Assembly (NCBI GenBank): GCA_963691885.1
Contig: OY829843.1
Coordinates: forward strand, 2,790,001-2,854,000
Reading direction: 5' to 3'
Origin: G963691885 sp963691885
GTDB taxonomy: Bacteria; Pseudomonadota; Alphaproteobacteria; UBA8366; Aestuariispiraceae
Length of the DNA stretch: 64,000 nt
This document shows positions 10,249 through 17,951 of the stretch, in pieces; the first letter of the stretch is position 1; every line of letters starts with the position of its first letter. The position numbers and the translations under genes were made by a program. The notes beneath the pieces are model-generated. The model was not told the origin of the DNA and did no database searches. It was given only the letters and a program-made list of their open reading frames with translations.

Positions 10249-10269
10249 AGGGTTCGATTCCGCAGCTTG
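10249..10269 (+). repeat. Second, inverted copy of the tRNA-Gly T-arm segment
   Basis: AGGGTTCGATTCC at 10249-10261 is the exact reverse complement of 10113-10125 inside the tRNA-Gly 3' half. It is followed at once by GCAGCTTG, which also occurs at 10131-10138 in direct orientation. The neighbouring bases do not fold into a full tRNA. It may be a scar of recombination at the attachment site. Confidence 0.6.
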
Positions 10270-10448
10270 CCAACTGGCGGCTAAGTTGTTGATTTGAAGA
10301 AATACATACTCACACAGCTACCAGCACACTTTATGAGTGTGTACGCCATATAGAATCGTTTCAAGGTGTAGCGCAATTTTTTGCAATCAATGAAGCTGTC
10401 TGAGCTCAGTATTGGATGGTTCCGGTTCGTGGTGTTGAGGGGAAGAAA

Positions 10449-10937
10449 ATGTCCGACGAAGATCAGAAGCAGCCAAACATTGCAGTCGCGACGACGGAAG
10501 ACGCGGAGGTTTCGCAGGTGTCGGAAATGCTGGAGGAAGAAGTTCCAGTGAGAATACCGCTTTATTGCCGGACAATGTTTCCAACTAATTTAGTTTTGTC
10601 AGCGGAGGACATTCGTGAGTTCTCGGAGCTTCTTAAGCAAGTAAATGAACGAGCAAAAGAGTTCGAGTTTCAGAATTTGGACTTGAGCAAGTTTGAAAGC
10701 GCAGAACATGCAAAGGCACGAGTTAACGAATTGATCCGTTTGGAATACAGTTATATAGCCAAAAATGGCGACCGCGTTCAGGGGTTAGATATACCAAAGA
10801 CAAATGAAAGAATATTTCCTGAAAGCTTGCAGACTTTTTTCATCTCCAATTCAGAATTTACAAAAAGAGCAATTGATACTGAACCAATGAATAAATCACC
10901 TGCGTTTGTACATCTTTGGGTTTACCATTTTGATTAA
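10449..10937 (+). CDS. Hypothetical protein in tRNA island
   Basis: A 162-aa soluble, acidic protein starting at ATG 10449 after the ribosome site GAGGGGAAG; an upstream in-frame start at 10416 has none. The first 40 residues are Glu/Asp-rich and probably disordered; the remainder is mixed helical (EDIREFSELLKQVNERAKEF). No family is recognised. Codon use is AT-richer than in flanking genes, consistent with acquired DNA. Confidence 0.6.
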   Translation: MSDEDQKQPNIAVATTEDAEVSQVSEMLEEEVPVRIPLYCRTMFPTNLVLSAEDIREFSELLKQVNERAKEFEFQNLDLSKFESAEHAKARVNELIRLEYSYIAKNGDRVQGLDIPKTNERIFPESLQTFFISNSEFTKRAIDTEPMNKSPAFVHLWVYHFD

Positions 10938-10953
10938 GACAGATCGCAGACCA

Positions 10954-11079
10954 ATGCCTGATCCATTCCGCAACAATAAAATGGAAGGGGATAAACCGCT
11001 GCTAATTGGTGTTAGGCAGTTTAAGGGCGGACCAGAACACCGCCTCATGCTAAAAATGGCGCGTCGCGCAGAAAGGTGA
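10954..11079 (+). CDS. Possible 41-residue hypothetical protein
   Basis: A short frame beginning MPDPFRNNKMEGDKPLLIGV and ending in a basic segment (MARRAER), 16 bases after the preceding gene. There is only a weak ribosome site. It could be a small translated gene, a fragment of a larger one, or chance. Confidence 0.25.
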   Translation: MPDPFRNNKMEGDKPLLIGVRQFKGGPEHRLMLKMARRAER

Positions 11080-11244
11080 AAGGGCTGAATACGCAGGTAT
11101 TATGGGCGATGACCGTGCGTATCTAGTGTCATTGGCAAGCTTCCCGTCATCCCTGCCATATTTATTTTTATCGTGCCTGAATGGTCGCTCTTTGACTGGA
11201 ACGGCATTAGAGCCGATTGGGAAATCAACCAAAGGAGACCTGAT
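11080..11244. promoter_or_regulatory. Leader region of the second island gene
   Basis: No coding frame fits here. The stretch ends with AAAGGAGA seven bases before ATG 11245, an optimal ribosome site that fixes that start. Confidence 0.4.
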
Positions 11245-11676
11245 ATGGCTGATGCTATCCTTAAATCACTGAACATTGAAGCGCGTGAAGAGCGTGGCGC
11301 TGTAGACCCATTCACACGCACGAAACAGAAGCTCATCGCAAACCTGCGCCAGCAGCAAAAAGCGGCTGAAGCAATGGTTGATGGAAAGCCATTTATGGTG
11401 CCACGCACCATCACCGTTGAAGAAGACGGTGTTCGTGTTCGTAAGCAGGTTAATAAGCCAATCAAAACTTGGTACTGGCGTGATGGCGCTGGGCAAGTAC
11501 GCTTTGCGGTGCGCATCGCCAACAAGACGGTTGAGATCGATAAAGACAAGACGGACATCATCGTTGGCGATGACGCGAAGCTGCCAGAGATTGTTGGGTT
11601 GGTGCTGAAAGCTGTGGAGGCTGGTGAGTTGGACAAGACAATCACAGCCAACCTGCGTGCTAAGAAAACTGCGTAG
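11245..11676 (+). CDS. DUF6641-like hypothetical protein
   Basis: A 143-aa basic protein starting MADAILKSLNIEAREERGAV, with the start set by AAAGGAGA. It has a Lys/Arg/Gln-rich helix (TKQKLIANLRQQQKAAEAMV), then a beta-rich core containing IKTWYWRDGAGQVRFAVRI. It resembles small proteins of alphaproteobacterial islands sometimes labelled DUF6641; that label is from memory and uncertain. The function is unknown. It is followed by its own intrinsic terminator, so it is a self-contained transcription unit. Confidence 0.7.
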   Translation: MADAILKSLNIEAREERGAVDPFTRTKQKLIANLRQQQKAAEAMVDGKPFMVPRTITVEEDGVRVRKQVNKPIKTWYWRDGAGQVRFAVRIANKTVEIDKDKTDIIVGDDAKLPEIVGLVLKAVEAGELDKTITANLRAKKTA

Positions 11677-11693
11677 TTAAATCGTTAGAATGG

Positions 11694-11722
11694 AGCAGCG
11701 CCCATTGTGGCGCTGTTTTCTT
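11694..11722 (+). terminator. Rho-independent terminator
   Basis: CAGCGCC / GGCGCTG (11696-11702 and 11709-11715) with a CATTGT loop, followed by TTTTCTTCTT, 20 bases after the preceding gene. Confidence 0.85.
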
Positions 11723-11839
11723 CTTAGATACTTCGTTACCACCCAGCGAGCGTCAATTAGGGTAGTTATGCGTCAATCTGCTAACTGTTTAGCACTCGTA
11801 CGCGAAAGCAATAGCAGGGCTTCTTTGGGGCTCTTGTTG

Positions 11840-11918
11840 CTCAAATATTTGAAGGAAAGGTTCAAATTAAAATACTACATTCGGGTAAAACGCTGATGTC
11901 TGTTCAAATATTTGAAGG
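11840..11918. repeat. Two copies of a palindromic 15-mer TCAAATATTTGAAGG
   Basis: The sequence occurs at 11841-11855 and 11904-11918, 63 bp apart, each with the perfect palindrome TCAAATATTTGA. They lie 56-133 bp from the tRNA 5' half at the element edge. They could be regulator operators or arm-type recombinase sites. No gene occupies 11723-11973. Confidence 0.65.
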
Positions 11919-11973
11919 TTTTTATTGTGATATTTCTTGTTTAAGTCCTTGAAAATAAACTGAACACATCAAG

Positions 11974-11994
11974 CTACCATTGAACTACACCCGC
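11974..11994 (-). pseudogene. tRNA-Gly 5' half, separated from its 3' half
   Basis: On the minus strand this reads as acceptor strand GCGGGTG, TA, then the start of the D-arm (GTTCAATGGTAG). The D-stem closing strand GAAC is absent and the sequence that follows is unrelated. The acceptor pairs perfectly with the 3' half 1.8 kb away. About 12 bases of a normal 74-base tRNA are missing between the halves. Confidence 0.85.
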
Positions 11995-12076
11995 GACTCG
12001 AGACGCGATTATTAACTGCTCCGTGTTGAGGTAGGATATCCCGACTTTTGCGTCAAGCAGGATCGGGTGTTCCGGG

Positions 12077-12586
12077 TCAGATTGATGTGTTGGTCGGCGG
12101 CAGGGACGCGGCGCCTTTTGGGAGATGGGTTTCGCTGACAGGGGCGATGATTACCATCATGGCATCAAAACTGTTGTCGTTTGACAGGAAAGGGAAGACA
12201 CCCCTGAAAACCTCGATATATTCCTTTCCATCCACCGGCAGCATGTTGCGGGAATAGAGGGGGGCCTGCCTCTCGATCGCGATGCTGAATTCTGCTTTTC
12301 GGTCCGCGACGGCATCAGGCGGCAAACCCTCGCCAAACATCTTGCCCTGATAGATGAAGCCGAAAATGTCGTCACAGCGTGTTCCACTGACCGCGTAATA
12401 GAGATGACCCTCTGCATTGGGTTTGAGCAGCAAGACATAGGGAAGCAGTTTTTTGCAGTCGGCTGCATCAAACTGGGACCAGAATGGGGTTGCCCTTTCG
12501 CCGCGCAAATTTTCCCAATAACTGGCAAAATGGGCAACCGGATGGCGCTCAACAACGGCACTGCGCTCTATGTGAGAGAGGTTCAT
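12077..12586 (-). CDS. PAS_5 domain protein
   Basis: A 169-aa protein of the alphaproteobacterial PAS_5 family. Landmarks are the N-terminal YWENLRGERATPFWSQFDA segment, the LLPYVLLLKP strand, and VSGTRCDDIFGFIYQGKMFG, the PAS-like core. These stand-alone proteins probably bind a small ligand or a partner; no output domain is present. It is the first chromosomal gene right of the tRNA island and is transcribed toward it. Confidence 0.8.
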   Translation of the reverse strand: MNLSHIERSAVVERHPVAHFASYWENLRGERATPFWSQFDAADCKKLLPYVLLLKPNAEGHLYYAVSGTRCDDIFGFIYQGKMFGEGLPPDAVADRKAEFSIAIERQAPLYSRNMLPVDGKEYIEVFRGVFPFLSNDNSFDAMMVIIAPVSETHLPKGAASLPPTNTSI

Positions 12587-12715
12587 ACGGTTCCCGTTCC
12601 CGACCAGGTTTTTTTAATGAGCAAAAGTCAAAGCCGCTAACACTACCATGGGATGCATCAATAAAGAAGAAGTTTCTAATGTTTAGGCCAGAAGAGGTCC
12701 CGTTCATGCCAATTG

Positions 12716-13222
12716 CTAAAGAGGAAGCACAGCCCCTTTTTGCTGTGTCAATTCGCCGGGCACCAGTTCCAGTCCCATAAAGGTTAAGGGTGTGACCGGT
12801 CCCGGCAGGGTCAGGTTTGCGACATGCTCTGCCCTGAATCCAAAGGGGGCGTAATATCCGGGGTCCCCGACGATCAGGACACTCCTGTGGTTGAGTAATT
12901 TCGCCCTTTCCAAGCCGTGCGTAACGAGGGCATGACCAATGCCCTTGCCCCTCAGTTCCGGTAAGACGGCCAGCGGACCGAGCAGGGCCGTCGCGGTGCC
13001 ATTGGGCATCTGCACCGGCCAAAAACGGATGGAGCCCAGCATGGCCGATGTTTCGTCGGTCGCGACATAGCGTAGACCGTCTATTGGTGCGGTCTTCTGC
13101 CTGAACTGGTGGACGACCCGCTTTGTCCGTTCCGGGCCAAAGGCGAATTCCATAAGGTCATGGATAGAGTCTTGATGGTTGGGGGCTTCCTGAACGATGG
13201 AAAACTGCATGATGGCGACCAT
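12716..13222 (-). CDS. GNAT family N-acetyltransferase
   Basis: A 168-aa GNAT-fold protein. The acetyl-CoA loop is seen as LPELRGKGIGHALVTHGLERA (the R/Q-x-x-G-x-G/A pattern), followed by VLIVGDPGYYAPFGFR, typical of the YhbS-like subfamily. It transfers an acetyl group from acetyl-CoA to an unknown amine. The start could also be the next Met at 13210, giving MQFSIVQ. Confidence 0.85.
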   Translation of the reverse strand: MVAIMQFSIVQEAPNHQDSIHDLMEFAFGPERTKRVVHQFRQKTAPIDGLRYVATDETSAMLGSIRFWPVQMPNGTATALLGPLAVLPELRGKGIGHALVTHGLERAKLLNHRSVLIVGDPGYYAPFGFRAEHVANLTLPGPVTPLTFMGLELVPGELTQQKGAVLPL

Positions 13223-13656
13223 TTCCGAACCTGACGCGCTTCACGCCCAGATCCTGATTAGTTTCGGGGTAAGATATTAGAGGGGGAGAAATGGCGACCG
13301 AGCCATGCCTCTCCATTCGGTCAGAACGCGGTTTTCGCGTCCGCCTTTGCCATCATCGTCGTCGGAGAGAGAGTTGTGGTTTTCCAGACATAAGTGCCTG
13401 CCCACCCGTCAAAAGACAGGGTGCCTTGCAGGATGAGAAGTGTTCCCTTGAATATGTCATTCTCAAAACCATACCGTTTTTTAGGGGCAAGAACCTGATT
13501 TGTTAAGCAAAAAATCCACGGGGGGCGGATTATTGCTGTGAGCGGTTCTGACACTTCATCATATTTTCGTTAAAGGTATGGCATCACGCTCTGATTAACG
13601 TATCCTACAGGAATAGTACCAACCGGGTTCTTCCCTTCAACCAAGCAGGATTAGGC
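13223..13656. other. Intergenic region before the YnjBCD-type operon
   Basis: Over 430 bases without a recognised gene. A 77-codon minus-strand frame (13321-13554, GTG start) ends in a plausible-looking protein tail, but has no good ribosome site and no recognised relative; it is left uncalled. No TPP riboswitch motif (CTGAGA box) was found upstream of the transporter. Confidence 0.5.
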
Positions 13657-14973
13657 ATGACCAGACTGACATATTCCACCAGACGCCCTAGCAGAACAGT
13701 TTTATCGCGATCACGCGTTGTGGCCGATGCTCAGACAGAGGCGACAAACAGGCTGGTTTGGGCTCTGACCCTCGTCGTGGCCATGGCGGTTTTCCTCGGA
13801 GGATTGACTTTCTTTGCCGGTCCCGGTCGTGCCCAAAGTGATGAAGCTGCCTGGCAGAGCATTCTGAAGAGGGCGGATGGTCAGGAAGTGTTCTGGAATG
13901 CCTGGGGCGGCAGTGACACCTATAACAGCTATATTGCCTGGGTCGGTGACCGTGTGAAGGAAGAGTATGGCGTCACCCTGACCCATGTGAAGCTGAGCGA
14001 CACGGCGGACGCCGTCCGGCGGGTCCTGGCAGAGCGCACGGCAGGACGCGTGACCGATGGCACAATCGACCTTATCTGGATCAATGGTGAAAACTTCAAG
14101 ACGATGAAGGATAATGCCCTGCTTTATGGTCCCTTTGTTGAGCGTTTGCCTAATTTCAGTCTCGTTGATCAGCAGGAAAAACCCACAACGGTGCTGGATT
14201 TCACAGTTCCTACCGACGGGCTTGAATCGCCCTGGGGCATGGCGCAGATGGTCGTGGTCTATGACAGTGCCACACTGGCTGAGCCACCGCGCAGCATGAA
14301 AGCCCTGCTGGCCCATGCAAAGGCCAATCCAGGACGTGTCACCTATCCGGCGCCGCCCGATTTCACCGGTTCCACCTTTTTGAAGCAGGCGCTCTATGAG
14401 CTGACGGACGCGCCCGGCGTGCTGCTGCAGCCTGCCGGTGACAATTTTGACGACGTCACCGCCCCGCTATGGGCCTATCTGGATGAGCTGTCCCCCCATC
14501 TGTGGCGCGATGGTGCCGATTATCCCAAAACCGGTACGGCGCAGCGCCAATTGGTGGATGATGGTGCCGTCGATCTGCATTTCTCCTTCAATGTGGGGGA
14601 GGCGGCATCCGCCATCTCTGAGGGCTTGCTCCCCGAAACTGCGCGGTCTTATGTCTTTGAGGGGGGCAGTATCGGGAATACCCATTTCGTGGCCATCCCA
14701 TTCAACGCCAGTCATGCGGAAGGGGCGATGGTGGTTGCCAATTTCCTGCTGTCACCTGAAGCGCAGGCGCGGAAAACCGACCCCCGCTACTGGGGTGAGC
14801 CCACCGTTCTGTCCATGGGACTTTTGACCGAGGAACAGCAGCAACTCTTCAGTTCCGTTCCTTCCAGCCCGGCAACCCTGACCCCGGCTGAACTGGGCGT
14901 CACATTGCCAGAACCGCATCCCAGCTGGATGACGCGGATTGAAGAGACCTGGTTGACGCGTTACGGCAGCTAG
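13657..14973 (+). CDS. ynjB: YnjB-type ABC transporter substrate-binding protein
   Basis: A 438-aa exported binding protein. A 35-residue basic leader precedes a hydrophobic helix (LTLVVAMAVFLGGLTFFAG) and a probable cleavage at GRAQ-SD. The mature part has the YnjB pattern, including VFWNAWGGSDTYNSYIAWVG and the IDLIWINGENFKTMK region of thiamine/sulfate-like binding proteins. In the family it feeds the YnjCD permease/ATPase pair; the substrate is not firmly known. First of three genes in the order BCD. Confidence 0.88.
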   Translation: MTRLTYSTRRPSRTVLSRSRVVADAQTEATNRLVWALTLVVAMAVFLGGLTFFAGPGRAQSDEAAWQSILKRADGQEVFWNAWGGSDTYNSYIAWVGDRVKEEYGVTLTHVKLSDTADAVRRVLAERTAGRVTDGTIDLIWINGENFKTMKDNALLYGPFVERLPNFSLVDQQEKPTTVLDFTVPTDGLESPWGMAQMVVVYDSATLAEPPRSMKALLAHAKANPGRVTYPAPPDFTGSTFLKQALYELTDAPGVLLQPAGDNFDDVTAPLWAYLDELSPHLWRDGADYPKTGTAQRQLVDDGAVDLHFSFNVGEAASAISEGLLPETARSYVFEGGSIGNTHFVAIPFNASHAEGAMVVANFLLSPEAQARKTDPRYWGEPTVLSMGLLTEEQQQLFSSVPSSPATLTPAELGVTLPEPHPSWMTRIEETWLTRYGS

Positions 14974-15045
14974 AGGACCGGTCTTGAACGGCACGTTTGC
15001 CCCTGATAGCGGCGCTTGCTGTCGATATTCGGGCGATGGCGCGCA

Positions 15046-16755
15046 ATGAGGTCGGGAGAAATCGGTAATACCTGGCTGCGGATCGCCCCTGCCTTGACGC
15101 TGCTGGCATTTATGGGGCCGGTTCTGGCGGGACTAACGGGAACACTGTTGCCGGCATTCGGGTATTTGCCCGGTTTGGGTGGCACTTCTTTATCAATCGC
15201 TTTCTGGGGTGATTTTGGCGACTATCCGGGCGTCGGTTCGGCGGTCTGGCGCAGTTTCTGGACAGGAATGCTGGCGACCGTGCTGTCCCTGGCAATTGTC
15301 GTCATCTTTGCCGCCTCCTGGCGGGGGCAAAGGGTCTTTGTCTGGCTGCACAGGGGGCTTGCCCCCATTCTGTCTGTTCCCCATTCAGCTGTGGCCCTGG
15401 GGCTGTTATTCCTGCTGGCCCCCAGCGGGTGGATCATGCGTCTTGTCTCTCCCTGGGCGACCGGTTTTGAGCGGCCACCGGATCTGGCGCTGGCACCAGA
15501 CCCTTATGGGCTCGTATTCGTTTTGGGCCTGGTTGTAAAGGAAATCCCGTTTCTGCTGTTGATGATGCTTTCTGGATTGAACCAGATCCCAGAGAGACAG
15601 TCCGTCACGCTTTCCCGCAGCCTGGGCTATTCGGCGATGATTGGCTGGATCAAAATTGTGCTGCCCCAGCTTTACCCCGTTATGCGCCTGCCGATCTATG
15701 CGGTTCTGGCCTATTCGGTATCAGTGGTGGACATGGCCGTGGTCCTGTTGCCAGCGACATCGCCCACATTGGGCCTTTTGGTGATGCGTTGGTTCAATGA
15801 CCCTGACCTGACCTATCAGTTCCTGGCAGCGGTCGGGGCGACGGTGCAGTTGGGTCTGGTGGTGGGGGCCATTGTGATCTGGTGGGGGGCTGAGCGGGTT
15901 GTCGCGGCCTTTGCACGCCCCTGGTTGTCGGCGGGGGGGCGCGGCAAACTCTCCCGGGTGTTGGCCTTGCCTGGTTTGGGACTGGCAACACTTGCCTGGG
16001 GCCTCGGGGCGGCGTCCGTGGCCGGGATGATCATATGGTCTTTTGCGCATCGGTGGCGCTTTCCCGACGCACTTCCCCGGGCATACTCCCTTGGAAACTG
16101 GGTGAACAAAACGGATGGCCTTTTGGACCCGGCACTTGTTACGCTGGTGACAGGGGGTGTGGCTGCCTGTATCGCGCTGTTTCTTGTCGTCTCATGCCTT
16201 GAGAACGAGCAGCGCAATCGGCTAAACCCCGGCCGCCACCTTCTATGGTTGCTGTATCTGCCGCTCTTGATCCCGCAAGTCGCATTTCTGTTCGGTGCGC
16301 AGGCACTGTTGGTTGCCTTTCGGCTGGATGGATCCTGGATGGCAATAATCTGGGCCCATCTCTTGTTTGTGCTTCCCTATCTCTTTCTGTCGCTCAGTGA
16401 CCCGTATCGGCGTCTGGATCCGCGATACCGCGTCACCGCACTGTCACTGGGCCAAAGCCAGTCACGCGTGTTCTGGACGATCACACTGCCCCTCCTGCTT
16501 CGACCGATTCTGATCGCGCTAGCCGTGGGTTTTGCCGTCAGTGTCGGACAGTATCTGCCCACGATCTTTGCCGGTGGCGGGCGTTTCGCAACCCTGACAA
16601 CCGAGGCTGTGACACTGGCCGGTAATGGTGACCGACGGCTCATCGGTCTTTATGTTTTCGCCCAGTCATTTCTGCCCTTTCTTGGATTTGGCATTGCGGC
16701 GCTCTGGCCACTCTGGCGTTTTCGGAACCGGCGTGGCATGCGTGGACTGGTATGA
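15046..16755 (+). CDS. ynjC: YnjC-type ABC transporter permease (duplicated)
   Basis: A 569-aa inner-membrane protein with about 12 hydrophobic helices in two similar halves, the arrangement of a fused permease pair. Each half carries the cytoplasmic EAA-like loop (for example SVTLSRSLGYSAMIGWIKIV and TALSLGQSQSRVFWTITLP). A TTG at 15016 could add ten residues, but ATG 15046 fits the family better. The stop overlaps the ATG of the ATPase gene. Confidence 0.85.
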   Translation: MRSGEIGNTWLRIAPALTLLAFMGPVLAGLTGTLLPAFGYLPGLGGTSLSIAFWGDFGDYPGVGSAVWRSFWTGMLATVLSLAIVVIFAASWRGQRVFVWLHRGLAPILSVPHSAVALGLLFLLAPSGWIMRLVSPWATGFERPPDLALAPDPYGLVFVLGLVVKEIPFLLLMMLSGLNQIPERQSVTLSRSLGYSAMIGWIKIVLPQLYPVMRLPIYAVLAYSVSVVDMAVVLLPATSPTLGLLVMRWFNDPDLTYQFLAAVGATVQLGLVVGAIVIWWGAERVVAAFARPWLSAGGRGKLSRVLALPGLGLATLAWGLGAASVAGMIIWSFAHRWRFPDALPRAYSLGNWVNKTDGLLDPALVTLVTGGVAACIALFLVVSCLENEQRNRLNPGRHLLWLLYLPLLIPQVAFLFGAQALLVAFRLDGSWMAIIWAHLLFVLPYLFLSLSDPYRRLDPRYRVTALSLGQSQSRVFWTITLPLLLRPILIALAVGFAVSVGQYLPTIFAGGGRFATLTTEAVTLAGNGDRRLIGLYVFAQSFLPFLGFGIAALWPLWRFRNRRGMRGLV

Positions 16756-17429
16756 CAGTTGAACCGAACAATTCCGGTCCCGGCAGTGCGCTGGTTTTGA
16801 CCGATATCAGCCTGGCCCTGCCGGACCGTATGATCATGCAGGGGTTCAGCCTGACTGTTGCGCCGGGTGAAGTGGCCACCGTCATGGGACCAAGTGGCTG
16901 CGGAAAATCCACGCTTCTCTCGGCAATTGCCGGAACCTTGAGCCCATCCTTCGTCCTTGGCGGTGCCATCTCTCTGTTAGGGCGAGACCTGACCACATTG
17001 CCGACGGAGGAGCGGCGGGTCGGCATGTTGTTTCAGGACGCGCTGCTTTTTCCCCATCTGAACCTGGGGGAAAATCTCGCTTTTGGTGTTCCAGCCGGTC
17101 TGACAAGGACAGAACGACGCGAGAGGGTTGATGCCGCGCTGGATCGCGCCGGGTTGGCTGGTATGTGGGACAGGGACCCGGATACTTTGTCGGGCGGACA
17201 GAGAGCCCGGGCCGCGTTGATGCGCACCCTGTTGTCTGAACCGGCTGCACTTTTGCTGGATGAGCCGTTTTCAAGGCTGGACGCTGCGTTGCAGGAACGG
17301 TTTCGGGATTTCGTCTTTGGTCATGTTACCGAGCGGCAATTGCCCACGTTGCTTGTGACCCATGACCCGAGAGATGCGGAGGCGGCACCCGGGCCGGTGA
17401 TTGCCTTTGAGGATTTTGCCGGGGCATAA
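16752..17429 (+). CDS. ynjD: YnjD-type ABC transporter ATPase
   Basis: A 225-aa ABC ATPase with Walker A GPSGCGKST, Q-loop LFQDALLFPHL, signature LSGGQRARAALMR, Walker B LLLDEPF and H-loop LVTHD. It is short, with no C-terminal regulatory domain, as is usual for YnjD. It powers the YnjBC importer. The start codon overlaps the permease stop (ATGA), so the two should be made together. Confidence 0.92.
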   Translation: MTVEPNNSGPGSALVLTDISLALPDRMIMQGFSLTVAPGEVATVMGPSGCGKSTLLSAIAGTLSPSFVLGGAISLLGRDLTTLPTEERRVGMLFQDALLFPHLNLGENLAFGVPAGLTRTERRERVDAALDRAGLAGMWDRDPDTLSGGQRARAALMRTLLSEPAALLLDEPFSRLDAALQERFRDFVFGHVTERQLPTLLVTHDPRDAEAAPGPVIAFEDFAGA

Positions 17430-17531
17430 CCCCAATCATGCCGCTGGACTCAGCCCTTCGAGAGGTTTAAGCCCTATCGCAGAGTAAAATCGGGTGGTAG
17501 CATGGCCGCAGCCTGATCATCGGAGGGCCAG

Positions 17532-17924
17532 ATGTACGAAGAAGTTACTGACGACATCAAAGTGAGTGTTAAACCGATCTATCTGGAAGATCAGTCCTCT
17601 CCCAGCGAGAACCACTATGTCTGGGCGTATCAGGTGACGATCCAGAATATGGGGTTGCGCACGGTACAGCTCAAGAACCGTCATTGGCGGATTACCGATG
17701 CTTTGGGCCGCATGGAAGAGGTCAAGGGGGCCGGTGTCGTCGGAGAGCAGCCTGTCCTGGAACCGGGCGGCAGTTTTGAATATACCAGCGGCACACCATT
17801 AACGACGCCGTCGGGCATCATGTTCGGTACCTATGAGATGGAAACCGAAGATGGAAATGCCTTTGATGTCACGATCCCGGCATTTTCGCTGGATTCACCC
17901 CATCAACCGATTCAGCTGAACTAG
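17532..17924 (+). CDS. apaG: ApaG/CorD domain protein
   Basis: A 130-aa protein of full ApaG length. It is a beta-sandwich with family features VWAYQVTIQNMG, the strand LKNRHWRITDALG, and GVVGEQPVLEPGGSFEYTSG. The bacterial protein is linked to Co2+ tolerance and Mg2+ efflux, though its molecular role is unsettled. A TCGGAGGG ribosome site precedes the ATG. Confidence 0.95.
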   Translation: MYEEVTDDIKVSVKPIYLEDQSSPSENHYVWAYQVTIQNMGLRTVQLKNRHWRITDALGRMEEVKGAGVVGEQPVLEPGGSFEYTSGTPLTTPSGIMFGTYEMETEDGNAFDVTIPAFSLDSPHQPIQLN

Positions 17925-17951
17925 ATCGTCCGGGCCCGGGCCCTTCGCATC

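Larger units (their letters stand above)
9960..10448. other. Non-coding left part of the tRNA-Gly island
   Basis: No convincing gene in nearly 500 bases. It holds the tRNA-Gly 3' half on the minus strand (10099-10140), an inverted second copy of its T-arm sequence (10249-10261), and a small perfect hairpin CACACT-TTATG-AGTGTG near 10325. Base composition becomes AT-richer from about 10150. The sequence GAGGGGAAG directly before the next gene is its ribosome site. Confidence 0.6.
10141..11973. mobile_element. 1.8-kb accessory insertion between tRNA-Gly halves
   Basis: A stretch of clearly AT-richer DNA bounded by the two halves of one tRNA-Gly gene. It carries two or three plus-strand genes of unknown function, one intrinsic terminator and a repeated palindromic 15-mer near the right edge. 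No integrase, transposase or terminal inverted repeat is visible. The best reading is a remnant of an integrative element that entered at the tRNA, with a later deletion that removed the integrase and the middle of the restored tRNA. An intervening sequence of another kind cannot be excluded. Confidence 0.6.

Noticed and set aside
10099..10275. Two-piece (permuted) tmRNA in the tRNA island
   Set aside because: The acceptor and discriminator bases are those of tRNA-Gly, the order of halves on the minus strand is not permuted, and there is no tag-peptide frame.
10205..10275. Second tRNA (Ala- or Cys-like anticodon hairpin) on the plus strand
   Set aside because: A GGTTT-TGC-AAACC hairpin precedes the T-arm-like sequence, but the T-stem does not pair and no 5' acceptor strand exists.
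11690..11896. 68-codon plus-strand frame after the DUF6641-like gene
   Set aside because: Its first codons form the intrinsic terminator of the preceding gene; no ribosome site.
13321..13554. 77-codon minus-strand frame upstream of ynjB
   Set aside because: No ribosome site and no recognised relative. Left as a possibility in the intergenic note rather than called as a gene.
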